DNA of 41,881 nucleotides from Bryobacterales bacterium (GTDB lineage Bacteria; Acidobacteriota; Terriglobia; Bryobacterales; Bryobacteraceae), in assembly GCA_025463005.1 (NCBI GenBank), contig JAOAPR010000246.1:1-41881 (forward strand). Direction: 5' to 3'. Below are positions 29,078 to 38,415 of the stretch, in pieces; position 1 is the first letter of the stretch; each line of letters starts with the position of its first letter. Both the position numbers and the translations under genes were made by a program. The notes under the pieces were generated by a model. It was not told the origin of the DNA and ran no database searches. It saw nothing but the letters and a program-made list of their open reading frames with translations.

Positions 29078-30171
29078 ACCGCCCGAACCACCGCGCTCAC
29101 GGGCCGCGAACCCACTGGAATCATCGTGAGAAGCGACGCGGTCTTGTAGCGATTTCTCTTCTGCGTGATCGCCGGCACGCTCAGGATCGCCACATCCCCC
29201 GATTTCCGGTTGAGCACCAGAGCGTACTGATCGTTCGCCATCACCCGGATGAAACCGGGGTCGCTTCCGACCGGTACCACAGCGATCACCTTACGCGTCG
29301 AAATGCTCAGAATACTCACGTCGCCTGACAGCGGGCTGGCTACGAACAGCAAATCCTCGGACACATCCATGGCTCCCGGAGCGTGGCCGGCCAGAACCGT
29401 GTCGCCGACCTGGGGCGTGAAAAACGGGTAGACGACCACCACCGCATCCATTCCCTCCCCGGTCACGAACAATTGGCCGCCATCGCGACTGAAGCAGAAT
29501 TGATCGGGCCGCACGGCAAGCGGCAGATGCGTGATCAAACGTTGAGCCGCTACGCTGTACGCCGAAAGCAGCCGCTCCCCGCGATTCCCTGCCACCAAAG
29601 TTTGGCTGTTATTTAGGAATTGCACGGGTCCATAATCGCCTTGGCCCAAGGGCGCGCTCAGACGCCGGGCGTCCAAATCCGCCAGATGGACCCCCCGAGC
29701 CGAGCTGATCGCCGCCGTCTTTCCGTCCGGCGCAATGGCGAGCCCCACGGGCTCCTCGGGAAGAGACAGTTTCCAGTCGGTCTTGAAGCTGTCCAGGGCC
29801 ACCGCCACCAGCGCGCGCGGCTCGCGAGCCAAAACGTACAACCACCGCTCGTCGGGAGCCAATGCCATGGTGATGGCCTCCGATGCCACGGCTAGTTTGC
29901 GGGCGGTCCGGAGGGTTTCGATCTGGATCTCGTGCACCGAGCCGTTCGCCGGTGTGAGAGCGTACACGGAGGGCCGTTGCACGGCCGCTGTGACCTCCGT
30001 AGGGGCTCCTTCCAGCGGAATGTGCCGGGCCACGGCCAGCACGCCCAAATCGACGGCAGCGACCGCTCCACCCTCCTGATTGGCGATAAAAGCATAGCCC
30101 CGGAAGCCTTCCTGAGGGCGGGAACATGCGGCCGCGAACGGCAATGCCAAAATGGAACGGCGGGAGATCAC
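29074..30171 (-). CDS. Beta-propeller protein, probable lipoprotein
   Basis: A 365-residue exported protein built of about seven repeats of the YVTN/lactonase-like beta-propeller. Repeat cores include YAFIANQEGGAVAAVDLG, ITMALAPDERWLYVLARE, VGLAIAPDGKTAAISSARG, FCFSRDGGQLFVTGEG and DLLFVASPLSGDVSILSIST. The N terminus MISRRSILALPFAAACSRP ends in a lipobox-like AAAC, so it is probably lipidated and anchored in the envelope. Such propellers bind ligands or partner proteins; enzymatic lactonases of the group need acidic metal ligands that I cannot confirm here. The start is GTG 30171 with a weak GGATTGA upstream. No partner gene is evident. It is divergent from the mre operon. Confidence 0.78.
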   Translation of the reverse strand: MISRRSILALPFAAACSRPQEGFRGYAFIANQEGGAVAAVDLGVLAVARHIPLEGAPTEVTAAVQRPSVYALTPANGSVHEIQIETLRTARKLAVASEAITMALAPDERWLYVLAREPRALVAVALDSFKTDWKLSLPEEPVGLAIAPDGKTAAISSARGVHLADLDARRLSAPLGQGDYGPVQFLNNSQTLVAGNRGERLLSAYSVAAQRLITHLPLAVRPDQFCFSRDGGQLFVTGEGMDAVVVVYPFFTPQVGDTVLAGHAPGAMDVSEDLLFVASPLSGDVSILSISTRKVIAVVPVGSDPGFIRVMANDQYALVLNRKSGDVAILSVPAITQKRNRYKTASLLTMIPVGSRPVSAVVRAV

Positions 30172-30205
30172 TCAATCCAGTCTAGCGCGCTGAAAACAAA
30201 AAACG

Positions 30206-30234
30206 TTGCTCACATTTAACCCTTGTGGTACCTT
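30206..30234 (+). promoter_or_regulatory. Candidate promoter of the mre operon
   Basis: TTGCTC (30206-30211) and TACCTT (30229-30234) are 17 bases apart, and TGG directly before the second makes an extended -10. Transcription would begin near 30241, leaving a leader of about 55 bases before mreB. Each hexamer matches the consensus only moderately. Confidence 0.4.
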
Positions 30235-30278
30235 CAGAGTTGGCTTGGCCAGGCCGATCTTCCTCTCAGGGGTTCTAG

Positions 30279-31322
<1,044 letters not shown>

Positions 31323-31345
31323 CTCCTTAGTTGTCGGAAGTTGTT

Positions 31346-32527
31346 ATGGATTTAATTCTCAATCGCTACCGCAATCTGACGGCGCTAGTGGCGGCCATTC
31401 TTGTCCAACTGGTGCTGCTGGCCTACCAGGTGAAGAGTAACCAGGAAGTCCGCCTGATCCGAGTCTGGGCGGTTAGCGCGGTGACGCCCCTGGCGCGGTT
31501 GCTCGAAGGCGGCCGCAGCGGCACGGTCGGTTTCTTCAAGGATTATTTCGTGCTGCTGGATGTGCGCGAGCAGAACAAACGCCTGCAGACCGATCTGAAC
31601 CGCATTCAGCTCGAAAACCAGTATCTTCGCTCCGAGCTCGACACAGCAGAGCGCGGCCGCGCTTTGTCCGTGTTCCAGGAACAAACCCGTATGAAAACGG
31701 TGGGCGCGCGCATCATCGGAAACTCGCCCGGATCGAACGGCCGGGTGGTGTTGATCGATCGCGGCTCCGCCAGCGGCATTCAGCCCGGGATGGCGGTGAT
31801 CACGCCGGATGGAATCGTCGGCAAGATCGTCAGCTCCTATCCCACTGCGTCGAATCTGCTGCTGATCACCGATCCGTCGTTTGCGGCGGGCGTAATTTCG
31901 CAGAAAAACCGGGTCCACGGAACGCTCAAAGGCGCCGGAAACAGCAGTGTGCTGGTCGATTACGTCCAGAACGAGCAAAACGTCGAAGTCGGAGAATGGT
32001 TTTATACCGCTGGGGACGATCGCATCTTTCCTAAGGGGCTGCCTGCCGGAAACGTTACCGCCGTCCGCTCGGGCCGCACTGTCAAAGAGATTTTCCTGAG
32101 TCCCAGCGGATTGCAGAACGGACTGGAAGACGTTCTTGTGATCCTCGAAGGCGATCACAAGCCCATTCCGGAGCTGCCCGCGCCCAACCAATCCGTTCAC
32201 CTGCAACCCCTGCCGCCGGCCGAAGGCGATCCCGCCGATGCCGTGAGTGCGGCTCGCAGCAGCGGCGCCCAAACGGATCTGGACCGCGAAGTGGAACGTG
32301 CCCGGCGGATCGGCGAAGACCAGCACCATGTCTTCGGAGAACGTGGCCGGGGCGCGCCGGATTTCAACAAGGCCGCCGATCCCGGCGCCGCGCGCCCGCC
32401 GGCAGCGCCGGCTGCTCCCCCGGCGAAGTCTGCAACGCCACCTAAATCCACGGCCGTTCCGTCTCCCGGCGCATCCTCTCCGGCATCTCCTCCAGCGGCT
32501 TCACCGGTGTCTCCGCCCCGTCCATGA
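31346..32527 (+). CDS. mreC: Cell-shape protein MreC with long proline-rich tail
   Basis: Bitopic membrane protein that activates PBP2 in the elongasome. One N-terminal membrane helix (LTALVAAILVQLVLLAYQV), then a coiled coil (EQNKRLQTDLNRIQLENQYL), then the periplasmic double beta-barrel with GARIIGNSPGSNGRVVLIDRG, GIQPGMAVITPDGIVGKIV and FPKGLPAGNVTAV. The core ends near residue 280. The remaining 110 residues are Pro/Ala/Ser-rich and low-complexity, much longer than in most MreC proteins, and may reach across the periplasm or through the wall (inference). ATG 31346 follows GGAAG at good spacing; a TTG at 31331 is less likely. The last four bases overlap mreD. Confidence 0.95.
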   Translation: MDLILNRYRNLTALVAAILVQLVLLAYQVKSNQEVRLIRVWAVSAVTPLARLLEGGRSGTVGFFKDYFVLLDVREQNKRLQTDLNRIQLENQYLRSELDTAERGRALSVFQEQTRMKTVGARIIGNSPGSNGRVVLIDRGSASGIQPGMAVITPDGIVGKIVSSYPTASNLLLITDPSFAAGVISQKNRVHGTLKGAGNSSVLVDYVQNEQNVEVGEWFYTAGDDRIFPKGLPAGNVTAVRSGRTVKEIFLSPSGLQNGLEDVLVILEGDHKPIPELPAPNQSVHLQPLPPAEGDPADAVSAARSSGAQTDLDREVERARRIGEDQHHVFGERGRGAPDFNKAADPGAARPPAAPAAPPAKSATPPKSTAVPSPGASSPASPPAASPVSPPRP

Positions 32528-33054
32528 GCGATATTCCCGCTGCATTCAGTGAGCCGCCGCGCAGAGGCAGCGTCTCCAAATTCAAGTGGGCATCGATTAT
32601 CGGCATCCCTCTGGCCGCCATTCTGTTCCAGGTGTATGTCCCGCGCTTTTTTACGTACCTGGCTTACCTGGAAATGCCGCTGCTGGTAACCGTATACTTT
32701 TCGCTGATGCGGCGCTCTCCGCCGGCCGGAGTGCTGTTTGGCATGAGTATCGGGCTGGCCCAGGATTCCCTTTCGAACCATCCTCTGGGGATGTTCGGGA
32801 TCGTCAAGACGCTGGTAGGGTACTTCGCGGCGTCGGTTAGCCAGCGTTTCGAAGCCAATAGCGACCTGCTACGGCTGGTGCTGGCATTTTTTTTCTTCTT
32901 CTTCCACCAATTTTTTTATTGGGTGTTGTCGCGCGCCCTGCTGGGCGAGGCGATTTCCTTCGAACCCATCCAAACCCTGGTGCTGGCGGTCCTGAACGCC
33001 GCGGTGGCCGTGCCTTTGTTTCGCATATTAGATAAACTGAATGTCACAGACTAG
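32524..33054 (+). CDS. mreD: Cell-shape membrane protein MreD
   Basis: Polytopic partner of MreC in the rod complex. Of 176 residues, about 28 at the N terminus are cytosolic and basic. Five or so hydrophobic segments follow: IIGIPLAAILFQVYV, YLEMPLLVTVYFSLM, AGVLFGMSIGLAQDSL, LVLAFFFFFFHQFFYWVL and LVLAVLNAAVAVPLFRIL. The short stretch SLSNHPLGMFGIVKTLVGY is the typical MreD loop. Its ATG overlaps the mreC stop (ATGA), which forces close coupling. Identification rests on position as well as on sequence. Confidence 0.9.
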   Translation: MSDIPAAFSEPPRRGSVSKFKWASIIGIPLAAILFQVYVPRFFTYLAYLEMPLLVTVYFSLMRRSPPAGVLFGMSIGLAQDSLSNHPLGMFGIVKTLVGYFAASVSQRFEANSDLLRLVLAFFFFFFHQFFYWVLSRALLGEAISFEPIQTLVLAVLNAAVAVPLFRILDKLNVTD

Positions 33055-33072
33055 CGTCAGAGAAGGTGCCCG

Positions 33073-34938
33073 GTGAGCGATCCCGACCGCCCGGAAAAAG
33101 TATCGTCGAGCCGCCTGTTTCGCGACGACGCGAAGTTCGCGCTGGGCCGCATCGCGGTTTTTCAGTACGCCGCCGTGGGCGTGTTCCTGTTTCTGATCGC
33201 CGGATTCTGGCTGCTTCAGATTCGCGACCACGAAGCCAACAGCACGCTGGCCGAGCGCAATCGCATCAAGACTGTTCCCCTGCTGGCTCCGCGCGGCAAA
33301 ATTCTCGATCGCGACGGCCGCGTGATCGTCGACAATCAGCCCGCCTTTGTGGTCCAGCTTACCCAGGAAAACCTCAAGCTGGAGCACTTGGCCCCCATCG
33401 CCGAGGGGCTGCACCTGGATCTGGACGAATTGAAAGCGACCGTGAAGCGGTACGCAGCCGGAAAGCGCTACAGCCCCATTCCCATCAAGCGCGACCTCAC
33501 TCCCGCCGAGCTGACGTTTATTGATTCGCACCGCGACCCGGGCACGTTCCCGGAGCTGGAGGTGGTGCAGCAGCCGCGCCGCCTGTATCCGCAGAATGGC
33601 CTCGCTGCTCACGTGATCGGATATGTTGGCGAGGTCAGCGAGCCGGAGTTGAATACATCCGAGTTCGCCAATTACTCCCAGGGTGACCTGGTCGGCAAGT
33701 CCGGGCTCGAGCGCCAGTACAACGAAATCCTGAAAGGCGTCGATGGCCAGCGGCGCGTCGTGGTCGATGTGGCCGGACGCGAGCACGAGGTGCTCGAGAG
33801 CGCGGAAGCGACCCCCGGCCAGAATCTCCAGTTGACCATCGATCTGGACTTGCAGGCCGTGGCGGAACTGGCTCTCGAAGGCAAAAAAGGCGCTGTGGTT
33901 GCGCTCGATCCGCGCGATGGTTCGGTGCTGGCGATGGTGAGCCGCCCGGCTTTCGATCCGAATCTGTTTGCCGGACATATAAAGGCCGCCGACTGGAAAG
34001 CGCTGACATCGAACCCGGAGAATCCTTTGATCAACCGGGCTATTCAGGCGCAGTTCGCGCCGGGATCGACGTTCAAGCCTCTGGTGGCGATGGCCGGCCT
34101 TGAAACCGGCATGATCGACGAAAATTTCGGCGTTCACTGCGGCGGAGGGGCCAACTTCTACGGTCGTTTCTTTAAGTGCTGGGTCAAAGGCGGGCACGGC
34201 GGCGTGAATCTGCACGCCGGGATCGTGCATTCCTGCGATGTGTTCTTTTACACCGTGGGAAATAAGATCGGCATTGACAATATCGCGGAATATGCCCAGC
34301 AGGCAGGCCTCGGGAAAAAGACCGGAATCGATCTTCCCGGCGAGGCCGAAGGGCTGATGCCGTCTTCGAAGTGGAAGCTCCGTACCCAGCGCGAGAAATG
34401 GTACGCGGGTGAGACTATTTCGGTCGCGATCGGACAGGGAGCGGTAACGGTCACCCCGATTCAACTCGCTACGGCGATCGGCGGCATGGCCGGCGGCGGT
34501 GTCTGGTACCAGCCGCATCTGGTGAGGATGGCGGCTCATCCCGAAGCGGCGCGGCGCGAGAGCTGGAATCCGGATAACATCGCGAAAGTCGTCTCCGGTA
34601 TGTATGGCGTAGTGAATGAAGGCGGCACAGGCAGTTCTGCGGCGATACCTGGAATTACCGTGTCCGGCAAAACCGGCAGCGCCCAGCGCGTTTCCAATGA
34701 GCTCAAGAAATCAGGCAAGGGCGGCGGTGATGATAGCAAAGACAACGGCTGGTTTGTCGCGTTCGCGCCGCGCGAGAATCCCGAGATCGTGCTGGCAGTT
34801 CTTCTGGAAGGCGGCGAGCACGGCAACCTGGCTGCGCCCACCGCGCGCGATGTCATCAAAGCTTTCTTCGATAAGAAGGTTCGGATGTCGCGGCTTACGC
34901 AGCCGAACCTCGCTTTGATCCGGCGACCGGGCCAATGA
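33073..34938 (+). CDS. mrdA: Penicillin-binding protein 2, rod-complex transpeptidase
   Basis: Class B PBP that cross-links new side-wall peptidoglycan made by RodA. One N-terminal membrane helix (YAAVGVFLFLIAGFWLLQI), then the dimerisation domain (APRGKILDRDGRVIVDNQPA, then SGLERQYNEILKG). The transpeptidase motifs are S-x-x-K at S332 (GSTFKPL), S-x-N represented as SCD at 387-389, and KTGS at 533 (VSGKTGSAQRV). SCD in place of SxN is the form usual in PBP2. At 621 residues it is normal. The start is GTG 33073, 18 bases after mreD. Unlike most genomes, rodA does not follow directly: three pseudopilin-like genes intervene. Confidence 0.97.
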   Translation: MSDPDRPEKVSSSRLFRDDAKFALGRIAVFQYAAVGVFLFLIAGFWLLQIRDHEANSTLAERNRIKTVPLLAPRGKILDRDGRVIVDNQPAFVVQLTQENLKLEHLAPIAEGLHLDLDELKATVKRYAAGKRYSPIPIKRDLTPAELTFIDSHRDPGTFPELEVVQQPRRLYPQNGLAAHVIGYVGEVSEPELNTSEFANYSQGDLVGKSGLERQYNEILKGVDGQRRVVVDVAGREHEVLESAEATPGQNLQLTIDLDLQAVAELALEGKKGAVVALDPRDGSVLAMVSRPAFDPNLFAGHIKAADWKALTSNPENPLINRAIQAQFAPGSTFKPLVAMAGLETGMIDENFGVHCGGGANFYGRFFKCWVKGGHGGVNLHAGIVHSCDVFFYTVGNKIGIDNIAEYAQQAGLGKKTGIDLPGEAEGLMPSSKWKLRTQREKWYAGETISVAIGQGAVTVTPIQLATAIGGMAGGGVWYQPHLVRMAAHPEAARRESWNPDNIAKVVSGMYGVVNEGGTGSSAAIPGITVSGKTGSAQRVSNELKKSGKGGGDDSKDNGWFVAFAPRENPEIVLAVLLEGGEHGNLAAPTARDVIKAFFDKKVRMSRLTQPNLALIRRPGQ

Positions 34939-34959
34939 CTGAGTGCTTTCGCCTACTCT

Positions 34960-34968
34960 TGGTCTAAT
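34960..34968 (+). promoter_or_regulatory. Candidate extended -10 promoter upstream of Tad-like genes
   Basis: TGGTCTAAT is a TG-n extended -10 with TCTAAT matching five of six bases of TATAAT. It starts 22 bases after the mrdA stop. No good -35 is present, as is common with extended -10 promoters. The predicted start site, near 34975, coincides with the first base pairs of the stem that follows, which supports a separate transcript for the Tad-like genes. Confidence 0.5.
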
Positions 34969-34974
34969 GTCGAC

Positions 34975-35192
34975 GGCAAACCTCGCCTCCGCGGGTACGC
35001 CCATCGAAGGTTCATAGCCGCCCCGCCCGCCGAGTAACCGTACGTTCCCTTAGAAAGACGTAGAGCGCTTCTCTGGGATTCCGTACGCTCCAGTCATTTT
35101 CGCGAGCCTTCTTAGGTGTTTGTCCTAGTGTTAAAACGCGGCTTTTCCAAAACAATTGAAGGTGGAGCACTGCATCGTAAGGGAGGGATTTC
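34975..35192 (+). ncRNA. Structured 5' leader of the TadG-like gene, unknown class
   Basis: Two foldable stems. Stem 1 pairs CGGC (34974-34977) with GCCG (35017-35020), and AACCTCG (34979-34985) with CGAAGGTT (35005-35012) with one bulged A. Stem 2 pairs CGTACG (35039-35044) with CGTACG (35082-35087), CCC (35047-35049) with GGG (35075-35077), and AGAA (35052-35055) with TTCT (35069-35072), with small internal loops. A less structured part and a strong AAGGGAGG ribosome-binding site end the leader. Pseudopilin genes are frequent targets of c-di-GMP riboswitches, but apart from GGCAAACC the sequence does not match that class, so I do not name it. Confidence 0.4.
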
Positions 35193-36332
35193 ATGACTGG
35201 GCGAAACACCAACCGCCGGCGAGGGTCGATCATGATCACAACTGCGGTTTCACTATTCGTACTGATGGGAATGTTGGGACTGTCCATTGACCTGGGCCGG
35301 GTTTACATCGCCAAGCATGAAGCCCAGGCCTTCGCCGACATGGCGGCGATTACTGCTGCCCGGCAGCTGAATGGAGCACAATCGGGACTCGATGCTGCCA
35401 ATACCGAGGTAACCAGCAGTACCAACTCCAATACATGGAACTTCAGCACAACAAAGTTCGGATCAAATGCCACCACATCTCCGGCTCCGACCGTGGAGTT
35501 CGCCACCGACAAAACCGGTCCTTGGTCGGCCGCTCCCTCGGGGAGCTTGAAGGACTACGCCTTTGTTCGCGTAACCGCCCGGCCCAGCGTGAACCTCGCA
35601 TTTCTGCCGGCAGTCGGGACTGCCCTCACCCAGCAGGTGACCGGCCAGGCGGTGGGCGGAGTGGTTGTGCAGCCCTCGCCGGGCTACCTGCCTTATACGC
35701 CCTTCGCCCATAACGCGGCCACGGACGCCAGCGGCAAGCTCCTTGATCCGAATTTCGGATTCACCGTCGGTCAGGAGTACGCCATCCGCTGGCCTGGCAA
35801 CCTCAATCAGAATAACGCCTGCGCCGGCGACCAAGTAAGCTGGCCGGCGTACAACTTCTCAGCTAATTCGAACACGCCTGGATCGGATCGCGGCTATTTC
35901 CAACTCCAGTCCGCCTCGACCATCGCGGCTGCAATTCTGGGCGGTGCACAACTGACCGATCCTGCTGTAGGCGACTACATTACCTTGACCAACGGCAACA
36001 AAAATAGCGAGTCCTCGGCGATGACAACTCGTGCGAGCCAGGACACGGACCAGACCCCTTACGTAGCGACGCCAGGAACTGCGCCGGCCTATCACGGCAA
36101 TGATATGCGCTTGGTAATCCTTCCGGTCAACGACAAAAACATCAACAACGGACAGGTCAAAGTGATCGGGTTCGGAGCTTTTTTGCTGTACCCCAGTTAT
36201 TCTAACGGCGGTGGCAATTCACCCTGGTGCGCGATTTACATGGGATCCAGGACACAAGGTGGAGCCGGAAGCGGTTCTTTGTGTTCCAAGGGGACATGCG
36301 TCGGATCCTTCGTCGTGAGGCTTGTGCAATAA
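35193..36332 (+). CDS. TadG-like pseudopilin/Tad-domain protein
   Basis: A 379-residue secreted or membrane-anchored protein of the Tad/Flp pilus-assembly superfamily. A short basic N terminus with RRRGSIMITTAV leads into a membrane helix (VSLFVLMGMLGLSIDLGRVY). The family's amphipathic stretch follows, IAKHEAQAFADMAAITAARQ, continuing to LNGAQ. The rest is a large Ser/Thr/Asn/Gly-rich extracytoplasmic domain with few motifs and three Cys near the end. ATG 35193 has a strong ribosome-binding site (AAGGGAGG, 35179-35186). It is preceded by its own leader and is followed eight bases after its stop by a TadE-like gene. No Tad secretion ATPase, prepilin peptidase or secretin is in the window, so the assembly machinery, if any, is elsewhere. 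Confidence 0.82.
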   Translation: MTGRNTNRRRGSIMITTAVSLFVLMGMLGLSIDLGRVYIAKHEAQAFADMAAITAARQLNGAQSGLDAANTEVTSSTNSNTWNFSTTKFGSNATTSPAPTVEFATDKTGPWSAAPSGSLKDYAFVRVTARPSVNLAFLPAVGTALTQQVTGQAVGGVVVQPSPGYLPYTPFAHNAATDASGKLLDPNFGFTVGQEYAIRWPGNLNQNNACAGDQVSWPAYNFSANSNTPGSDRGYFQLQSASTIAAAILGGAQLTDPAVGDYITLTNGNKNSESSAMTTRASQDTDQTPYVATPGTAPAYHGNDMRLVILPVNDKNINNGQVKVIGFGAFLLYPSYSNGGGNSPWCAIYMGSRTQGGAGSGSLCSKGTCVGSFVVRLVQ

Positions 36333-36340
36333 GGAGTTCA

Positions 36341-36829
36341 ATGAGAAGCCCAATCAAGACCGGACGTAGTCTCGGCTCGCGGCGCGGCAACGCCATGATC
36401 GAATTCGCTTTGGCCGCCATGGTGCTGACCTACTCATTTTCGGCGGTATTTCAGCTGGGATATTCGATGTACCTGTACAACGAATTGGTGGGCGCCGCGC
36501 GGGCTGGGGCGCGCTACGCATCGCTGGCCAAGCTCAGCAACTCGGGCGACAGCTCGATTCCGTCCGCCTACTCCACGGCGATCAAGAATATGGTGGTCTA
36601 CGGCAACACCAGCCCGGCCGCGGGCGATCAGCCGGTTGTTCCTGGATTGACCACTGCCCAGGTAAGTGTCGGCATGAACTTTGATTCCGGCGCTGTCCCA
36701 ACCGACTGCACCGTGAGCATCAGCAGCTATACGATTGACGCGGTCTTCAAGACGTTCACTTTAACCGGGAAACCCTCCTACAAGGTTCCCTACTTCGGGC
36801 AGTACTGCTCAAACGGTCCGAGTTGCTAA
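36341..36829 (+). CDS. TadE-like pseudopilin, first copy
   Basis: A 162-residue protein with the TadE signature: basic start, RRGNAMIEFALAAMVL with the conserved Glu two residues after Met, a hydrophobic helix, then YMYLYNELVGAARAGARYAS in near form (SMYLYNELVGAARAGARY is what is seen). The C-terminal domain is Ser/Thr-rich with two or three Cys. TadE proteins are minor pseudopilins cleaved and assembled by the Tad apparatus. ATG 36341 is fixed by AAGGAG (36331-36336), which overlaps the stop of the TadG-like gene. The reading frame is open 38 codons upstream, but those residues duplicate the neighbour's antisense composition and lack a start site. Confidence 0.85.
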   Translation: MRSPIKTGRSLGSRRGNAMIEFALAAMVLTYSFSAVFQLGYSMYLYNELVGAARAGARYASLAKLSNSGDSSIPSAYSTAIKNMVVYGNTSPAAGDQPVVPGLTTAQVSVGMNFDSGAVPTDCTVSISSYTIDAVFKTFTLTGKPSYKVPYFGQYCSNGPSC

Positions 36830-36838
36830 ACAATCGCC

Positions 36839-37261
36839 ATGCCAAGAAAACACTCTGAACGCGGCTCGCAGATGGTCGAAACCTCGCTGATCCTTCTGGT
36901 CTTCCTGATGATGCTGATCGGCACCATCGACTTCGGACAGGTGCTGTACTTCCATCAATCGCTGGTGGAACGGGCCCGGGCGGCCGCGCGCTATGGCGCG
37001 ATCAATCCCACCGACACCACGGGCATCAAAAACATGGCAGTGTACAATGTGGCCACCTACGGGACGGCACCGCCGGCGGTGCTGCCAGGTATGACAACCT
37101 CCATGGTAGGCGTGCAAGACCTGGGGATTAACACCCCCGAGGCTCGCATCATGGTGACCATCTCCGGCTATCCGATCAACTTTATCAGCCCCTACATCGC
37201 CCAGCAGTTCAATAACCGGCCGGTCATCGTTACCCTCAGCGCCGAGAGCCAAGTACCCTAG
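36839..37261 (+). CDS. TadE-like pseudopilin, second copy
   Basis: A 140-residue TadE-family protein. The N terminus is basic, then GSQMVETSLILLVFLMMLIG with the conserved Glu inside the helix, then FGQVLYFHQSLVERARAAAR. A short beta-rich tail ends in VTLSAESQVP. It shares the layout of the preceding TadE-like protein, including a GIKNMAVYN segment that parallels AIKNMVVYG there, so the two probably arose by duplication. The start ATG 36839 lies ten bases after the previous stop, without a visible ribosome-binding site. The rodA gene begins about 60 bases downstream with no terminator between. Confidence 0.84.
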   Translation: MPRKHSERGSQMVETSLILLVFLMMLIGTIDFGQVLYFHQSLVERARAAARYGAINPTDTTGIKNMAVYNVATYGTAPPAVLPGMTTSMVGVQDLGINTPEARIMVTISGYPINFISPYIAQQFNNRPVIVTLSAESQVP

Positions 37262-37320
37262 CGCTGTTCACACGGGGGCGCCCAATGCCGCGGGCCCGGC
37301 GCTACACTAGAAGTTCACGG

Positions 37321-38415
37321 ATGTCCCGTTACCGTTCGTTCCGCGACCTGGACTGGTCGCTGCTCATCATTACGCTGATTATCTGCTCGCTGGGGATCCT
37401 GCAGATCTACTCGGCGACCCATGACACAAAGTGGTCCGACGCCTGGTGGAAGCAGGCGCTGTGGGTCGTAGTCGCGATAGGGATCATGTGGGTGGCCTCG
37501 TCGGTCGACTACCACACGCTGCTGGGCCAGGTTCCCCTGCTTTACGCGCTTTCGATCGCCGCGCTGCTGGTGACGTTCCAATTCGGAAGGATGGTATTCG
37601 GTTCCCGCCGCTGGATCAGCATCCCTGGGACGGGTTTTAATTTCCAGATCTCAGAGTTCGTCAAACTGGTGATAATATTAGTGGTAGCACGTTACCTCTC
37701 GGAGCTGAAACGCGACGAGATCGGGTGGCGTGATCTGTTGAAATTAGGAGTTTTAGTCGGAATTCCGACGGCGCTGGTGATGAGCCAGCCGGATCTCGGT
37801 ACGGCGCTTACATACCTGCCGGTTCTGGGTGTCGGGGTTCTGCTGGCGGGCATTCGATGGCATTATCTGGCGATCATAGCGGTTGCGGGCGGGGTCACGC
37901 TGATGGTCGGCTATCATTTTCTGCAGGATTATCAGAAAGCACGGCTGATTTCGTTCGTCGATCCTTCCCAGGATCCGCGCGGACGCGGTTACCAGGTGAT
38001 CCAGTCCAAGATCGCGGTAGGAGACGGCGGGATGTGGGGACGCGGCGTGACGCACGGCACGCAAACCCAGCTTCGGTTCCTGCCGGTTCCGCACACCGAT
38101 TTCATTTTCTCGGCCTTCGCCGAGGAGCATGGATTCGTAGTTGTAGTGGTGGTGCTCGGGTTATATTTTTTGTTGCTGATGCAGATCGTGCAGAATGCGC
38201 AGATGGCTCCGGACCGTGCGGGGATGTATATCTGCATGGGCGTTGCGACCATGTTGTTGTTCCATCTGCTGATCAATGTGGGCATGGTAGTTGGCAATAT
38301 GCCTGTGACGGGGATTCCCTTGCCGCTGATGAGTTACGGCGGCTCGAATCTGTTTTCGATATTCATGATGCTGGGGTTGGTGAACAATGTCCGGCTCCGG
38401 CGGTTTTCGAGTTAA
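37321..38415 (+). CDS. rodA: Peptidoglycan glycosyltransferase RodA
   Basis: SEDS-family polymerase that makes glycan strands for side-wall growth, working with PBP2. About ten membrane segments are visible, and the diagnostic loops are ISEFVKLVIILVVARYLS, MSQPDLGTALTYLPV, FVDPSQDPRGRGYQVIQSKI and PHTDFIFSAFAEEHGF; the conserved Asp of the last is the presumed catalytic region. The C terminus has GIPLPLMSYGGSNLFS. ATG 37321 (MSRYRSFRDLDWSLL) resembles the usual start; ATG 37285 in frame would add 12 basic residues. Normally adjacent to mrdA, here displaced by three pseudopilin-like genes. Ends in a duplicated hairpin region. Confidence 0.95.
   Translation: MSRYRSFRDLDWSLLIITLIICSLGILQIYSATHDTKWSDAWWKQALWVVVAIGIMWVASSVDYHTLLGQVPLLYALSIAALLVTFQFGRMVFGSRRWISIPGTGFNFQISEFVKLVIILVVARYLSELKRDEIGWRDLLKLGVLVGIPTALVMSQPDLGTALTYLPVLGVGVLLAGIRWHYLAIIAVAGGVTLMVGYHFLQDYQKARLISFVDPSQDPRGRGYQVIQSKIAVGDGGMWGRGVTHGTQTQLRFLPVPHTDFIFSAFAEEHGFVVVVVVLGLYFLLLMQIVQNAQMAPDRAGMYICMGVATMLLFHLLINVGMVVGNMPVTGIPLPLMSYGGSNLFSIFMMLGLVNNVRLRRFSS

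Noticed and set aside
33028-34539. 503-codon minus-strand frame
   Set aside because: Antisense shadow of mrdA, which has all transpeptidase motifs; the minus frame has none.
34975-35020. c-di-GMP-I riboswitch call based on GGCAAACC
   Set aside because: Only this short core matches. The GAAA tetraloop arm and the following conserved ACGCAAAGCC part are missing, so naming the class would be overreach.
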